Assembly: GCA_012032345.1 (NCBI GenBank)
Contig: JAAUQI010000024.1
Span: 1 to 64,000 of the forward strand
Length of the DNA: 64,000 nucleotides
Reading direction: 5' to 3'
Source of the DNA: Leptolyngbyaceae cyanobacterium RM1_1_2
GTDB lineage: Bacteria; Cyanobacteriota; Cyanobacteriia; Phormidesmidales; Phormidesmidaceae
Shown here: positions 1 through 8,853 of the stretch, in pieces
Layout: the number at the start of each line of letters is the position of its first letter
Numbering within the stretch: position 1 is the stretch's first letter
Notes under the pieces: model-generated
Told to the model about the DNA's origin: nothing
The model's input: the letters and a program-made list of their open reading frames with translations, nothing else
Database searches by the model: none
Program-made: the position numbers and the translations under genes

Positions 1-67
1 CGAGCGCAATGCGCACAACTTCCCGCTAGACCTAGCTTCAGCGCAGGCACCTGAAATCATCGGTTAA
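1..67 (+). CDS. psbA: Photosystem II D1 protein, 3' end only
   Basis: The window opens inside the last 21 codons of a D1 gene, reading ERNAHNFPLDLA and then a short tail before TAA at 65-67. D1 is the photosystem II reaction-centre subunit that binds the Mn4CaO5 cluster; the Glu, His, Asp and C-terminal Ala of this stretch are the known ligands E333, H337, D342 and A344, and all are present, so this is a water-oxidising D1 and not a rogue or ChlF-type variant. The residues after DLA are the pre-sequence removed by the CtpA protease. Here that tail is only 9 residues (SAQAPEIIG), shorter than the roughly 16 usual in cyanobacteria. Confidence 0.95.
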   Translation, partial: ERNAHNFPLDLASAQAPEIIG

Positions 68-96
68 TTCCGATTGATATCAGCCTCTAGCTAAGC

Positions 97-128
97 AAAA
101 GCCCTCCCGGTAACGGGAGGGCTTTTTT
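97..128 (+). terminator. Rho-independent terminator of psbA
   Basis: A perfect 9-bp GC-rich stem (GCCCTCCCG at 101-109 and its complement at 114-122) with a GTAA tetraloop is followed by six T residues at 123-128. It lies 30 bases after the psbA stop. The A-run before the stem means the hairpin could also work on the other strand. Confidence 0.92.
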
Positions 129-311
129 AGGTTGAAAGCATTGTTTGCCAATAGTTTTACCGGCTGCTGAGAAAGTACACATTACGAAAACTCAATGGCC
201 GTTTTGGTCGTGAGTTTGTTTAGTCTGTAGATGCATTTGACATCGGTAGAAAAGCTATACTGGCCAAACAGCTTTTGCGGTTCCTAGCTTAATTTCTAGA
301 TCCAACTTTTA

Positions 312-1271
312 ATGACTGCCGCTCAGATCAGCTTTTCATCTTCTGGTATTTCCCTGCATCGCTTTCGCAAAGCCGCGCAGACTGGTCATTTCTTGATTAC
401 GGCTGAAGTCATGCCCCCTAAAGGAGGCAACCCCAGCCATATGATTGACATGGCACGCTGCCTTCAGACGCGAGTACACGCGATTAATATTACTGACGGC
501 AGTCGGGCTGTAATGCGGATGTCGTCGCTGGCGGCAGCAGCGGTTTTACTAGGGCATGGTATTGAGCCAATTTGTCAGATGGCCTGCCGCGATCGCAACC
601 GGATTGCTCTACAAGCCGATTTGATGGGAGCCTACGCCCTAGGAATTCGCAATATTTTGGCGCTTACAGGCGATCCGGTCAAAGCAGGCGATCACCCCGA
701 GGCCAAAAGCGTTTTTGATCTGGAGTCGGTGCGGCTGCTGCGACTCATTCGTCAGCTTAATCACGGCTTTGACATCAACGAAAAGCCCCTAAGCGATCAG
801 CCGACTGACCTGTTTGCAGGGGCAGCTATTGATCCGCAGTCGCGGAGCTGGTCAGGACTACAGCGGCGGTTTGAGCGTAAGCTAGAGGCCGGGGCACAGT
901 TTTTTCAAAGTCAGCTGATTTCAGACTTTGAGCGATTAGAGAAATTTATGGAGCAGATTGCAGCAGGCTGCGATCGCCCGGTTTTAGCGGGAATTTTCTT
1001 GCTGAAGTCGGCTAAAAATGCCCAGTTTATCAACCGCTGCGTACCGGGCGTTCAAATTTCACAGGCAACAATCGATCGCCTTGCCGCTGCCGCCGATCCG
1101 CTATTTGAGGGGATGAAAATCGCGGCTGAGCAGGTGCAGGTGGCCCGTCAGCTTTGTCAGGGTGTCCACCTGATGGCAGTGCGACGAGAAGACCTGATTC
1201 CACAAATTCTCGACCTAGCTGGCATTACTCCCCTAAAAAAGACAGAGATGACAGAGGCGACAGCAGATTGA
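312..1271 (+). CDS. metF: Methylenetetrahydrofolate reductase family protein (MetF-like)
   Basis: 319 residues, the length of the bacterial MetF TIM barrel. The family uses FAD and NAD(P)H to reduce 5,10-methylene-THF to 5-methyl-THF, the methyl donor for methionine synthesis. Seen here: the strand with the catalytic-type Glu (TAEVMPPKGG, about residues 30-39), a block around residues 100-122 (ADLMGAYALGIRNILALTGDP) typical of FAD and folate contacts, and a late QISQATIDRL-type region. Many cyanobacterial members differ from E. coli MetF in the Phe/Pro motif (VMPPKGG instead of FEFFPP), as here, so the exact electron donor is uncertain. The ATG follows an AT-rich leader; lysS begins 75 bases downstream and may be cotranscribed. 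Confidence 0.85.
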   Translation: MTAAQISFSSSGISLHRFRKAAQTGHFLITAEVMPPKGGNPSHMIDMARCLQTRVHAINITDGSRAVMRMSSLAAAAVLLGHGIEPICQMACRDRNRIALQADLMGAYALGIRNILALTGDPVKAGDHPEAKSVFDLESVRLLRLIRQLNHGFDINEKPLSDQPTDLFAGAAIDPQSRSWSGLQRRFERKLEAGAQFFQSQLISDFERLEKFMEQIAAGCDRPVLAGIFLLKSAKNAQFINRCVPGVQISQATIDRLAAAADPLFEGMKIAAEQVQVARQLCQGVHLMAVRREDLIPQILDLAGITPLKKTEMTEATAD

Positions 1272-1346
1272 TCGCCATAATTTAGCGATCGCGCCAAGGC
1301 CATCCCTTCCTATAATGGGGACTTGTGAGCATTCGTCAGGATTCCA

Positions 1347-2924
1347 ATGGCCCCAGAAATGGCCCCAAACCAATCACGCCCAGATTCACGCCCAGATGCC
1401 CAAAGCGCCTCTAGTTTAGAAGATATTCGCGCTGCTCGGCTTGAAAAAGTCCAGCAGCTACGCGAACTGAGCTTAAATCCCTATGGCTATCGCTGGGACA
1501 CCACACATACGGCGGCTAATTTGCAGACCAAGTTTGCTGAGCTGCCTAAGGGCGAGGCTGTAGATTTTGAAGTGGCAATCGCGGGACGAATTTTGGCCCG
1601 TCGCGTCTTTGGCAAGCTAGCCTTTTTTAACCTACAGGACGAAACGGGCACGATTCAGCTCTACCTGGATAAAAAAACAGTTCAGGTAGGCATGGCCGAG
1701 CAAGATCCAGAAGCTTTCGACCACCTGAAACAGCTCACTGATGTAGGCGACATCCTCGGTGTTAAAGGCACTCTCCGTCGCACCGACAAGGGCGAACTTT
1801 CTGTTAATGTACGTGAATACGCCATCCTGACCAAGTCGCTACTGCCTCTACCTGACAAGTGGCACGGCCTCACCGACGTAGAAAAACGCTATCGCCAGCG
1901 CTATATCGACCTCATCGTCAATCCCGAAGTGCGCGAAACCTTTCGGCGGCGAGCGCTGATCACAGCAGGGATTCGGCGTTATCTAGAGCAGCGTGGCTTT
2001 CTAGAAATTGAAACCCCGGTTTTACAGAGCGAGGCAGGCGGGGCCGAGGCCCGTCCTTTTATCACATATCACAACACGCTGGAGATGGATCTCTATCTTC
2101 GAATTGCCACAGAGCTACATCTGAAGCGGATGATTGTAGGCGGCTTTGAAAAAGTATTCGAGATTGGTCGCATTTTTCGCAATGAGGGCATCTCAACCCG
2201 CCACAACCCCGAATTTACCAGCATTGAGTTTTACCAGGCTTATGCTGACTACCACGACTTTATGGCACTCACCGAAGCTATGATTGCAGAAGTCGCGCAG
2301 TCAGTATTGGGAACGCAGCAGATTACCTATCAAGGACAAAGCGTTGATTTATCACCTCCCTGGCGCAAAGTGACTATGCACGATTTGGTAAAAGAGCAGA
2401 CTGGCTTGGACTTTACCCAGTTTGAAACACTAGATCAGGCTAAAGCAGCCGCAACTGAGGCAGGGCTAATCAATTTAGATAACGTTAACGCAATGGGTAA
2501 GCTTTTAAATGAAGCCTTCGAACAGAAAGTAGAAGCAACCCTGATTCAGCCCACATTTGTGATTGATTATCCGGTAGAGATTTCGCCCTTAGCCAAGCCG
2601 CATCGCAGTAAGCCAGGTTTAGTAGAGCGCTTTGAGCTGTTTGTGGTGGGGCGAGAGACTGCCAATGGCTTCTCAGAGCTAACCGATCCAATGGATCAGC
2701 GGCAGCGCTTTGAGCTACAGGCAGCGCGAAAGGCCGCAGGGGATCTGGAGGCACACGATGTAGACGAAGACTTTCTGACCGCCCTTGAGTACGGTATGCC
2801 CCCAGCCTGTGGAGAGGGAATTGGTATCGATCGCTTGGTGATGCTGCTGACAGATTCAGCCAGCATTCGAGACGTGATTGCGTTTCCGCTACTGCGGCAG
2901 GAAAAATTAGAATCGTCGAATTAG
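1347..2924 (+). CDS. lysS: Lysyl-tRNA synthetase, class II
   Basis: 525 residues. Charges tRNA-Lys with lysine in the cytoplasm. An N-terminal OB fold that binds the anticodon (about residues 60-150, with [19 protein letters not shown]) is followed by the class II catalytic core: motif 1 around ETPVLQ (about 223), motif 2 [15 protein letters not shown] (about 275-289) and motif 3 [12 protein letters not shown] (about 489-500). Two in-frame ATGs 12 bases apart (1347 and 1359) lead into a short, poorly conserved N-terminal extension, so the true start is not certain. The gene looks intact. Confidence 0.97.
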   Translation: MAPEMAPNQSRPDSRPDAQSASSLEDIRAARLEKVQQLRELSLNPYGYRWDTTHTAANLQTKFAELPKGEAVDFEVAIAGRILARRVFGKLAFFNLQDETGTIQLYLDKKTVQVGMAEQDPEAFDHLKQLTDVGDILGVKGTLRRTDKGELSVNVREYAILTKSLLPLPDKWHGLTDVEKRYRQRYIDLIVNPEVRETFRRRALITAGIRRYLEQRGFLEIETPVLQSEAGGAEARPFITYHNTLEMDLYLRIATELHLKRMIVGGFEKVFEIGRIFRNEGISTRHNPEFTSIEFYQAYADYHDFMALTEAMIAEVAQSVLGTQQITYQGQSVDLSPPWRKVTMHDLVKEQTGLDFTQFETLDQAKAAATEAGLINLDNVNAMGKLLNEAFEQKVEATLIQPTFVIDYPVEISPLAKPHRSKPGLVERFELFVVGRETANGFSELTDPMDQRQRFELQAARKAAGDLEAHDVDEDFLTALEYGMPPACGEGIGIDRLVMLLTDSASIRDVIAFPLLRQEKLESSN

Positions 2925-2987
2925 ATCGCTCAATAGGATTGGGCAATTTAGACCAGATGCAGATAATCAGCAGGCTCACTTGCTACA

Positions 2988-3149
2988 GTGGCCACAAAAC
3001 ATATCATCCCAATAGTTCAGCCAGCCCACTTACCCGAGTTGAACCCGCTTGAACGCTTTTGGCAGGTACTCAAGCGGCAGTGCTGGCAGAGCTGTGAGTC
3101 TTTGGGGGAGTTGAGACAGCCTCTAGCGGCAGTTCTCTATGCCTACTGA
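2988..3149 (+). pseudogene. IS630-type transposase C-terminal remnant
   Basis: One frame from about 2988 to the TGA at 3147-3149 reads IVQPAHLPELNPLERFWQ followed by VLKRQ and about 25 more residues. LPELNPLERFW is the signature around the last catalytic acidic residue of IS630-family DDE transposases. Only about 50 codons remain, with no start, no upstream domain and no recognisable terminal inverted repeats, so this is a relic. Its stop overlaps the convergent pentapeptide gene by a few bases. Seen: the motif and the stop. Known: the family. Inferred: an old insertion next to lysS, mostly deleted since. Confidence 0.75.
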
Positions 3150-3874
3150 CCGTCACCAGAGAGGATAATAATGTCGTCGCTGCCGCTATAGTTGCTGCCG
3201 TCGGGTAAGATTGCACCCTCTAGCTGAACGCCCGATAGGTTTGCACCCTTAAAATTGGCATCGGTTAAGTCTGTGTAGCGCAGGTCAGCATCTTGCAGGT
3301 TTGCACCAGAAAGGTTGGCTTCACGCAAAATTGCCCCGTAGAGACTGGCCTGTAGCAGTTGTGCATTTTGCAGGGTAGCTCCATTGAGGGAGGCTTCTCG
3401 TAGCTCTGCCTCGCTCAAGATAGCCTGGTCTAGATTAGCCTGACTCAGGTTGATTTGCATTAGCTGCGATCGCGTTAGATCAGCCTGACTTAAATTGGCT
3501 TCACCAAAGTCAGCCCCCGTCGCATTGACTTCAACAAGCTGAGCAGAGCTAAGCTGAGCCTGCTGCAAAACTGCATTGACAAGCTGACTTTGGGAAAAAT
3601 TGACCTGCTCTAGGTCAGCCTGACTTAAATTGGCGCGGCTGAGATCTAGCTGAGTGAGATCTGCCTTAGCCAAATTACAGGCGATGCACTGATTATTTGC
3701 TTTTAACTGGTTAAGGGGGGTGAGCTGACTATTTGCTGACGGCTCAGTTTTAGACTGGGTCAGCATTACCTTTTCAGATGCAGGCGATTTTTCGCTATTA
3801 GAAAAGGTGTAAAACGCAACCGGAGCGATCGCGCCAAAAACGAGTACGCCTAGCAAGAGTAAGTTAAAATTCAT
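3143..3874 (-). CDS. Membrane-anchored pentapeptide-repeat protein
   Basis: 243 residues. Residues 5-25 form an uncleaved signal anchor or signal peptide (LLLLGVLVFGAIAPVAF). A short linker leads to a CIAC pair (about 62-65) and then to about 30 consecutive A(D/N)LxX pentapeptides that build a right-handed quadrilateral beta helix. The CxxCNLxxADL entry is typical of secreted or thylakoid-facing cyanobacterial pentapeptide proteins. The C-terminal cap ends with an unstructured acidic stretch. The molecular role of this family is not known. It stands alone on the minus strand with a 600-base gap upstream. Confidence 0.85.
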   Translation of the reverse strand: MNFNLLLLGVLVFGAIAPVAFYTFSNSEKSPASEKVMLTQSKTEPSANSQLTPLNQLKANNQCIACNLAKADLTQLDLSRANLSQADLEQVNFSQSQLVNAVLQQAQLSSAQLVEVNATGADFGEANLSQADLTRSQLMQINLSQANLDQAILSEAELREASLNGATLQNAQLLQASLYGAILREANLSGANLQDADLRYTDLTDANFKGANLSGVQLEGAILPDGSNYSGSDDIIILSGDGQ

Positions 3875-4477
3875 CAGTTTGGAACCGAATAATAATAATA
3901 CGAGGCCAGCTGACCGGGCTTTGGCCTTTCGCTGTGGAATTTGGCTTTTCTGCCAACGAATTAGGGCTTGTCGGCGCGTACTCTTAAACCACTTTAAGCC
4001 CAGCGGCTAAGGTCGTGAATAATTAAGCTTCAGCTTTGCCTTATGTTCAAAACTTTATCCGAAGAGCTATTCAGCTTGCTCCTGTTTACTGAATGGAGGC
4101 CAAAAAACAGGACATTTTTACAATTTACAGCTTTCAGAGCTGACTGCGTACTGCTAGCCGATTAATAACTTCCTGCCTAATTGACTGACCATTCTTCTTA
4201 TCAGGCTCAGCAGGCCAGCAGAACTTTATTTGAATTGTCAGTTCTTTGTCTTCAAGAGGAGATGTAGAGCGAGATCAGTTGATTTTGTTAATTATCCAGT
4301 AAGACACTGTCAGGATTCAGACCCTAAATCCGGCATTAAAAGTGAAATTTTAGAATCAGGAAATAATGTAACTGTTTCTCTGAACAATTACAAAGAGCGA
4401 ATTGAGATAAAGCTCTGGAAAATTGAAACGATTAAATGCAACCTCTGAAATCCTGACTTCGACATTCTGAGCAGTTA
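3875..4477. other. 603-base gap between divergent genes, no recognisable gene
   Basis: The gap lies between the 5' ends of the pentapeptide gene and the next rightward gene, so both promoters should be in it. I see a short AAT microsatellite at about 3889-3900 and AT-rich stretches. A 72-codon reading frame at 4230-4448 has no family-like sequence or convincing ribosome binding site and is not called. Confidence 0.4.
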
Positions 4478-5209
4478 ATGATTTCAACATTCTTTCGCTG
4501 GTTAGACCCGAATATGAGAGACTTTCCAATTCGCAATATCTTTCTACCTGCTGTTCTTGTAGCAGGCTCTACTTTTTCATTACTCACTTTGCCTGCTGCC
4601 CTAAACCGATCTCCAGACGGCCTGGTTAACTCACTGCCTGTGCCAAGCCAGATGGATCAGATCGGTTTAGACCAATTTCACAAAAGCATGGCAATTCCCT
4701 ACTTGGGCACTGTGATTGTGCTGAGCGCAGGTGCGGGTATCGTCACCGCCGAACTAACCCGCAAGCGCGGCGCGGCGCGGCAAAAAGCAGACACTCTAGA
4801 AACTGCCTCTGCTACAGAGCAGCAGACTGGCTCAATGCTGTCGGCCATGCCTGTGATTGATCCTGCCTGCGAGTGGCCTACCACCGGGATAGATGAAACC
4901 GTTTGGCCAGAGTCTCAACCCAAAGCTTTTGGTGAGGCTAAAGCAGATCTCAGCCCCACAGTTGTTGTTTTTCCAGGACAGTACCAGCGCTGTCGAATTC
5001 AAGTACCGCATCTGCAAGAGCAGCTATACGCCATTGAGTTTAACGAACAGTTTTACCGTTTGCTGAGCGCCAGTATCTCCAAAGCTCAGGCATTGGCGGC
5101 AGTTGAACAAATGGCTCAAGAAGATCACGCTGCGGTTTTGACTCGGATGAATGAAGGGTATGCGGTTTGGGTACTAGAACCCCAAACTAAACTGGTTTCG
5201 GTGGCCTGA
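4478..5209 (+). CDS. Cyanobacterial membrane protein of unknown function
   Basis: 243 residues, family not recognised. Two hydrophobic segments (about residues 19-42 and 74-91, YLGTVIVLSAGAGIVTA) bracket a short loop; after the second comes a basic patch (ELTRKRGAARQK) and then a soluble domain of about 145 residues with the phrase VVVFPGQYQRCRIQVP. The topology suggests an N-terminal membrane anchor with a C-terminal domain in the cytoplasm. The start could also be the ATG 12 codons in (4514). It ends 8 bases from the convergent GH8 gene. Confidence 0.65.
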   Translation: MISTFFRWLDPNMRDFPIRNIFLPAVLVAGSTFSLLTLPAALNRSPDGLVNSLPVPSQMDQIGLDQFHKSMAIPYLGTVIVLSAGAGIVTAELTRKRGAARQKADTLETASATEQQTGSMLSAMPVIDPACEWPTTGIDETVWPESQPKAFGEAKADLSPTVVVFPGQYQRCRIQVPHLQEQLYAIEFNEQFYRLLSASISKAQALAAVEQMAQEDHAAVLTRMNEGYAVWVLEPQTKLVSVA

Positions 5210-5217
5210 TTTTAGGT

Positions 5218-6459
5218 TTATTCGCTCTGCAGGAGCGGCTTGATCTGAGCCGGTGGATATAAGCCTAGCCAGACCAGATTTTGGCTGTAGTAGGCAGACT
5301 GATTGTCCCAGATGCCTGCCTGGTAGCGCGGGGCAATCTGGCGCTGATAGATGCTGGCTGCGATCGCCGGACTGGTCAAGTTAAAAGCCGCGTGTAGCAT
5401 GGCATATTGTGCGATCGCATCATAGTCAGCCAGGGGTTTCCCGGCCAGATCAAACTCAGCCGAAATTGTTTGGTCAGCCTGCCAGCGGGTTTCTAAAAAC
5501 TGTAGATGATCTTTGAGATACTCCCAGGCTGGCTCAGCGTCATACAGGGCCTCGTCCCAGGCAACGCGCCACCAGACCCTGTAGGCATCGAAGCCGTACT
5601 GATTTTTGAAGCTGCTGGAGGCAGGAACAGGTTCAAAATTACCCGTAATCACGTTCAAGGCGACCCAGTCGCTCGGCAAACCTGGCGAAGATAGGGTGGC
5701 TGATTTTTCTAAAATTTGGTAGCTGCTATTGACAAGCTGTAGCCAATTGCGCTCAGGATCGACCTCGGCAAACAGCCGAAAGGCATAGGGTGCCAGGTAA
5801 GAAGGGTTGAGGTAAACGTAAGTTGGATCTTTGAAAGCCTCTGCTGGCCCCGGTAGCAAATATCGCTGGCTTTTGACTTCAAGGGTAGAATAGTCCCAAA
5901 TATCTTTTAGTTTGGCCTGGGCCAGTTCTAGATATTTTGGCTGCTGCCAGCGACGAGCCGCCAGGATTAAAGCAAAAGCTGCGTCAATATCGGCGTCGCT
6001 GGCAAAATTGGCGTCAATTAGTCCCCACTGGTCGTTTTCTTGCCGCCCCCACTGCCAGCCCCAGAGCTGATCTATTACCTGTCCGTCTTGTTTTCGTCGC
6101 AGGTTAGCTTCTGCCCAGCTGAGTGTTTTGGTAAATGTGGCCGGATCGTCAATCAAAACGGCTCGCAGCATCCCATAGGCTTGTCCCTCTGAGACACTGC
6201 GATCGCTGGCCTCAAAATCGATGACGCGACCATCTCCTTGAATAAATCGCTGCTGGTAAACCTCCCAGCTTTCCGTCAAAACAGCCTTGATCTCTTTCTC
6301 TGACTGTGTCTCTGGCTGTGACTCTGGCTCTGCTGCAGCTGTAAAAGGATCAGTATGATCTTGATTCACAGCGCGATCGCCGTCTGAACAGGCAACGACT
6401 CCCAACAAGACCAATGCTGTGAGGAGACGGCAGGTTTTGAGTATACTTTGACGAAGCAT
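5218..6459 (-). CDS. Glycoside hydrolase family 8 lipoprotein (endo-glucanase type)
   Basis: From the ATG at 6459 the product is 413 residues; a longer frame begins at 6522, but the later ATG places a proper lipoprotein signal (LLTALVLLGVVAC, lipid-bearing Cys 24) at the N-terminus. GH8 enzymes cleave beta-1,4 linkages in cellulose, xylan or chitosan with inversion. Visible: the general-acid motif SEGQAYGM (Glu 91) and the conserved acidic stretch ASDADIDAA (about 153-161), both in an alpha6/alpha6 barrel context rich in W. The related BcsZ enzymes assist cellulose synthesis, but no cellulose synthase is in view. It is divergent from a GH5 enzyme, with 327 bases between the two starts, which suggests joint control. 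Confidence 0.88.
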   Translation of the reverse strand: MLRQSILKTCRLLTALVLLGVVACSDGDRAVNQDHTDPFTAAAEPESQPETQSEKEIKAVLTESWEVYQQRFIQGDGRVIDFEASDRSVSEGQAYGMLRAVLIDDPATFTKTLSWAEANLRRKQDGQVIDQLWGWQWGRQENDQWGLIDANFASDADIDAAFALILAARRWQQPKYLELAQAKLKDIWDYSTLEVKSQRYLLPGPAEAFKDPTYVYLNPSYLAPYAFRLFAEVDPERNWLQLVNSSYQILEKSATLSSPGLPSDWVALNVITGNFEPVPASSSFKNQYGFDAYRVWWRVAWDEALYDAEPAWEYLKDHLQFLETRWQADQTISAEFDLAGKPLADYDAIAQYAMLHAAFNLTSPAIAASIYQRQIAPRYQAGIWDNQSAYYSQNLVWLGLYPPAQIKPLLQSE

Positions 6460-6786
6460 TGCTAATAGGTTATGTTTTTCTCTGGTTGACTGACAAAAGC
6501 GGGTAGAGCGCAGGGTGGGCAAAGTAGGGGTTAGTAGTGAGGTGATACTTGTCAGGCGACGTTATTTTCCCCTAAACAGCCTAGCTTACTAGCTTCCTTA
6601 GTGAGGTTTAGGACACAATAAATAAATCAATTTGAAGCCTTGATAAAATATAACTTGATTGAGTATAAAGCTAGGCTTTAAACAAGCTTAGATATTATAT
6701 AGACCTAAAATCCATTGACATTAACTGGCAACTTTTTTTCTATCTACTAGTCTTTTTTAGAAGACCTCAACCTCACCCCTAATGTA

Positions 6787-7968
6787 ATGTTTCACCGACG
6801 CTTAGTGCGCTTTATAGCCTGCGGAATTTTAGGCGCGATCGCTGCGCTTTGTCTATCTTTTGGTAGCACACCTCAGCTAGCGATCGCTGCTGATGCCACA
6901 TCTTTGCCGCCAATGCCGCTTTCAACTCAAGGGGCGCAGATTGTCGATGCTACAGGCAAACCCGTTTTGCTGCACGGCGTTAACTGGTTTGGCATAGAAA
7001 CCGAAACCCACTCGCCTCACGGTCTCTGGGCACGGGACTACCAGGAAATGCTGGCTCAAATTAAAAGCTTGGGCTACAACTTTATCCGCGTACCGTTTTC
7101 GATTGCCTCTTTGCGCTCTACAGAAGTCAGCGGCATTGATTTTTCGATTGGCAACAACGCTGCGCTCTTGGGCAAATCGCCGCTAGAAATTTTAGACACT
7201 ATCATTCAAGAAGCTGAGCGCCAGGGTTTGTTGATTTTGCTAGATAGCCATCAGCTCAACGAGCGCATCATTCCAGAACTTTGGTACGACGAAGAGTATA
7301 GCGAAGCTGACTGGATCGAAACCTGGACGATGCTGGCCGAGCGCTACCGAGGGCAGTCTAATATCTTAGGCGCTGATCTCAAAAATGAACCCCACGGCAA
7401 GGCCAGCTGGGGCGATGACAAGGTTGAAACTGACTGGCGACTGGCGGCAGAACGCGCTGGAAATGCGGTTTTGGCAGTTGATCCCACCTGGCTAATTTTG
7501 GTTCAAGGCGTTGAAAATAATGTGCCTAATCAGCAGCTAGACATTCACTGGCAGGGCGGCAATTTAGAGGGCGCGGGCCGCTACCCGGTCAGACTTGCCG
7601 TTGCCAATAAGCTGGTTTACTCTCCTCATGAATATGGCACAGGTGTCTTTAACCAGCCCTGGTTCTCGGCTCCCGAGTTTCCAGAGAATTTACGCGATCG
7701 CTGGGAAATTGGCTTTCACTATTTAGCCACTGAAAATATTGCCCCCATCCTAATTGGCGAATTTGGTGGTCGCCAGGTAGATTGTCAGTCGGCTGAGGGC
7801 ATTTGGCAGCAAAAACTGGTTGAGTACATTGCTGAAAACGACCTCAGCTATGCCTACTGGAGCTGGAACCCTAACAGCGGCGATACAGGCGGTATCTTGC
7901 TGGATGACTGGCAGCAGGTAAATGCTGAAAAGCAGGCACTTTTAGCTACTACCTTAGTTCAGTCTTAA
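6787..7968 (+). CDS. Glycoside hydrolase family 5 protein (cellulase type), secreted
   Basis: 393 residues with a signal peptide (residues 1-35, cleavage near AIAA-DA). The GH5 TIM barrel starts at VLLHGVNWFG and shows the family residues in order: the RVPF strand, the acid/base Glu in LKNEPHG (Glu 201), a His-Tyr segment YSPHEYGTG and the nucleophile Glu in LIGEFGG (Glu 325), then YWSWNPNSGDTGG. This is the retaining endo-beta-glucanase arrangement, so it probably cuts cellulose-like glucan outside the cytoplasmic membrane. Its divergent neighbour is GH8. Subfamily and substrate cannot be fixed from the sequence alone. Confidence 0.9.
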   Translation: MFHRRLVRFIACGILGAIAALCLSFGSTPQLAIAADATSLPPMPLSTQGAQIVDATGKPVLLHGVNWFGIETETHSPHGLWARDYQEMLAQIKSLGYNFIRVPFSIASLRSTEVSGIDFSIGNNAALLGKSPLEILDTIIQEAERQGLLILLDSHQLNERIIPELWYDEEYSEADWIETWTMLAERYRGQSNILGADLKNEPHGKASWGDDKVETDWRLAAERAGNAVLAVDPTWLILVQGVENNVPNQQLDIHWQGGNLEGAGRYPVRLAVANKLVYSPHEYGTGVFNQPWFSAPEFPENLRDRWEIGFHYLATENIAPILIGEFGGRQVDCQSAEGIWQQKLVEYIAENDLSYAYWSWNPNSGDTGGILLDDWQQVNAEKQALLATTLVQS

Positions 7969-7980
7969 GCAGAAATCTAC

Positions 7981-8018
7981 GGGTAGGGTGGGCCAATGCC
8001 CACCTGATGCTAAATCTG
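7981..8018. repeat. Dispersed palindromic repeat, copy 1
   Basis: A 7-bp inverted repeat GGTGGGC/GCCCACC (7987-7993 and 7998-8004) sits in a longer unit that runs to AATCTG. A second copy occurs at 34587-34622 with the same flanks. Both lie between genes. This is a REP-like intergenic element. Confidence 0.75.
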
Positions 8019-8155
8019 ATTTGTACAGACCAGCTAGGGAGCAAGAATAGAGAATCTGGTTTGGTTAAAATGCCTTATCTTTTTACCCCCCAGGGGCATA
8101 GCAATACTGTTGATTTAGCGTTATTTTCGTACTGACAGGCTTAAGAGGAGACCTA

Positions 8156-8755
8156 ATGTCATACGAACTGCCCACTTTACCTTACGATTATTCAGCTCTG
8201 GAACCTTACATTTCTAAGGGTACTCTAGAGTTTCATCATGATAAGCATCACGCAGCCTACGTTAACAAGTTTAATGATGCAGTTAAAGGAACTGATTTAG
8301 ACAGCAAACCGATTGAGGAAGTCATCAAGGCTACTGCTAACGAGCCGTCAAAAAGTGGCGTTTTTAACAACGCTGCTCAAGCCTGGAACCATACTTTTTA
8401 TTGGAATAGCATGAAGCCTCAGGGAGGCGGCACTCCTACAGGGGAGTTAGCAAAAAAGATCAATGCTGACTTTGGTAGCTTTGATCAGTTTACAGATGCC
8501 TTCAAAAAAGCTGGTGCGACCCAGTTTGGTAGCGGCTGGGCTTGGTTAGTGCTTGAGGGCAATACGCTCAAGGTGGTTAAAACACCAAATGCAGAGAATC
8601 CGATTCCGGCTAGTCAGGTTCCCTTATTAACTATGGATGTTTGGGAACATGCTTACTATCTGGACTACCAAAACAAGCGCCCAGACTACATGAATGCATT
8701 CTTAGAAAATGTCGTTAACTGGGACTTTGCAGCCCAGAATCTGGCTGCCGCATAG
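8156..8755 (+). CDS. sodB: Superoxide dismutase, iron type
   Basis: 199 residues, standard Fe/Mn-SOD length. Dismutates superoxide in the cytosol. Metal ligands are in their usual places: His in LEFHHDKHH (about 27), His in AQAWNHTFYW (about 80), and Asp/His in MDVWEHAYYLDY (about 160 and 164). AQAWNHTFYW with Ala-Gln is the Fe-SOD form; Mn enzymes have GGH-type sequences there. There is no signal peptide. A good Shine-Dalgarno (AGAGGAG) precedes the ATG. A strong hairpin follows the stop, so it is likely a single-gene unit. Confidence 0.96.
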   Translation: MSYELPTLPYDYSALEPYISKGTLEFHHDKHHAAYVNKFNDAVKGTDLDSKPIEEVIKATANEPSKSGVFNNAAQAWNHTFYWNSMKPQGGGTPTGELAKKINADFGSFDQFTDAFKKAGATQFGSGWAWLVLEGNTLKVVKTPNAENPIPASQVPLLTMDVWEHAYYLDYQNKRPDYMNAFLENVVNWDFAAQNLAAA

Positions 8756-8783
8756 CCAGATTTTTGACTGACTACTAAACTTT

Positions 8784-8822
8784 ACTGACTATGCTTTAAC
8801 TGGCTTCTAAAGCATAGTCAGT
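8784..8822 (+). terminator. Long hairpin after sodB, probable terminator
   Basis: A perfect 15-bp inverted repeat (8784-8798 with 8808-8822) with a 9-base loop begins 29 bases after the sodB stop. The T-rich stretch appears only about 15 bases later, so it may act as a terminator or as an mRNA 3' stabiliser. Confidence 0.7.
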
Positions 8823-8853
8823 GATAAAGCCTAGAATTTTTATTTAACAGAAC

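Noticed and set aside
2485-2979. Long minus-strand frame of 164 codons under lysS
   Set aside because: It is antisense to the conserved motif 3 region of lysS, and its protein is compositionally odd; it is a shadow of the real gene.
4230-4448. 72-codon plus-strand frame in the gap before the unknown membrane gene
   Set aside because: No ribosome site, no recognisable sequence and unlike neighbouring codon use.
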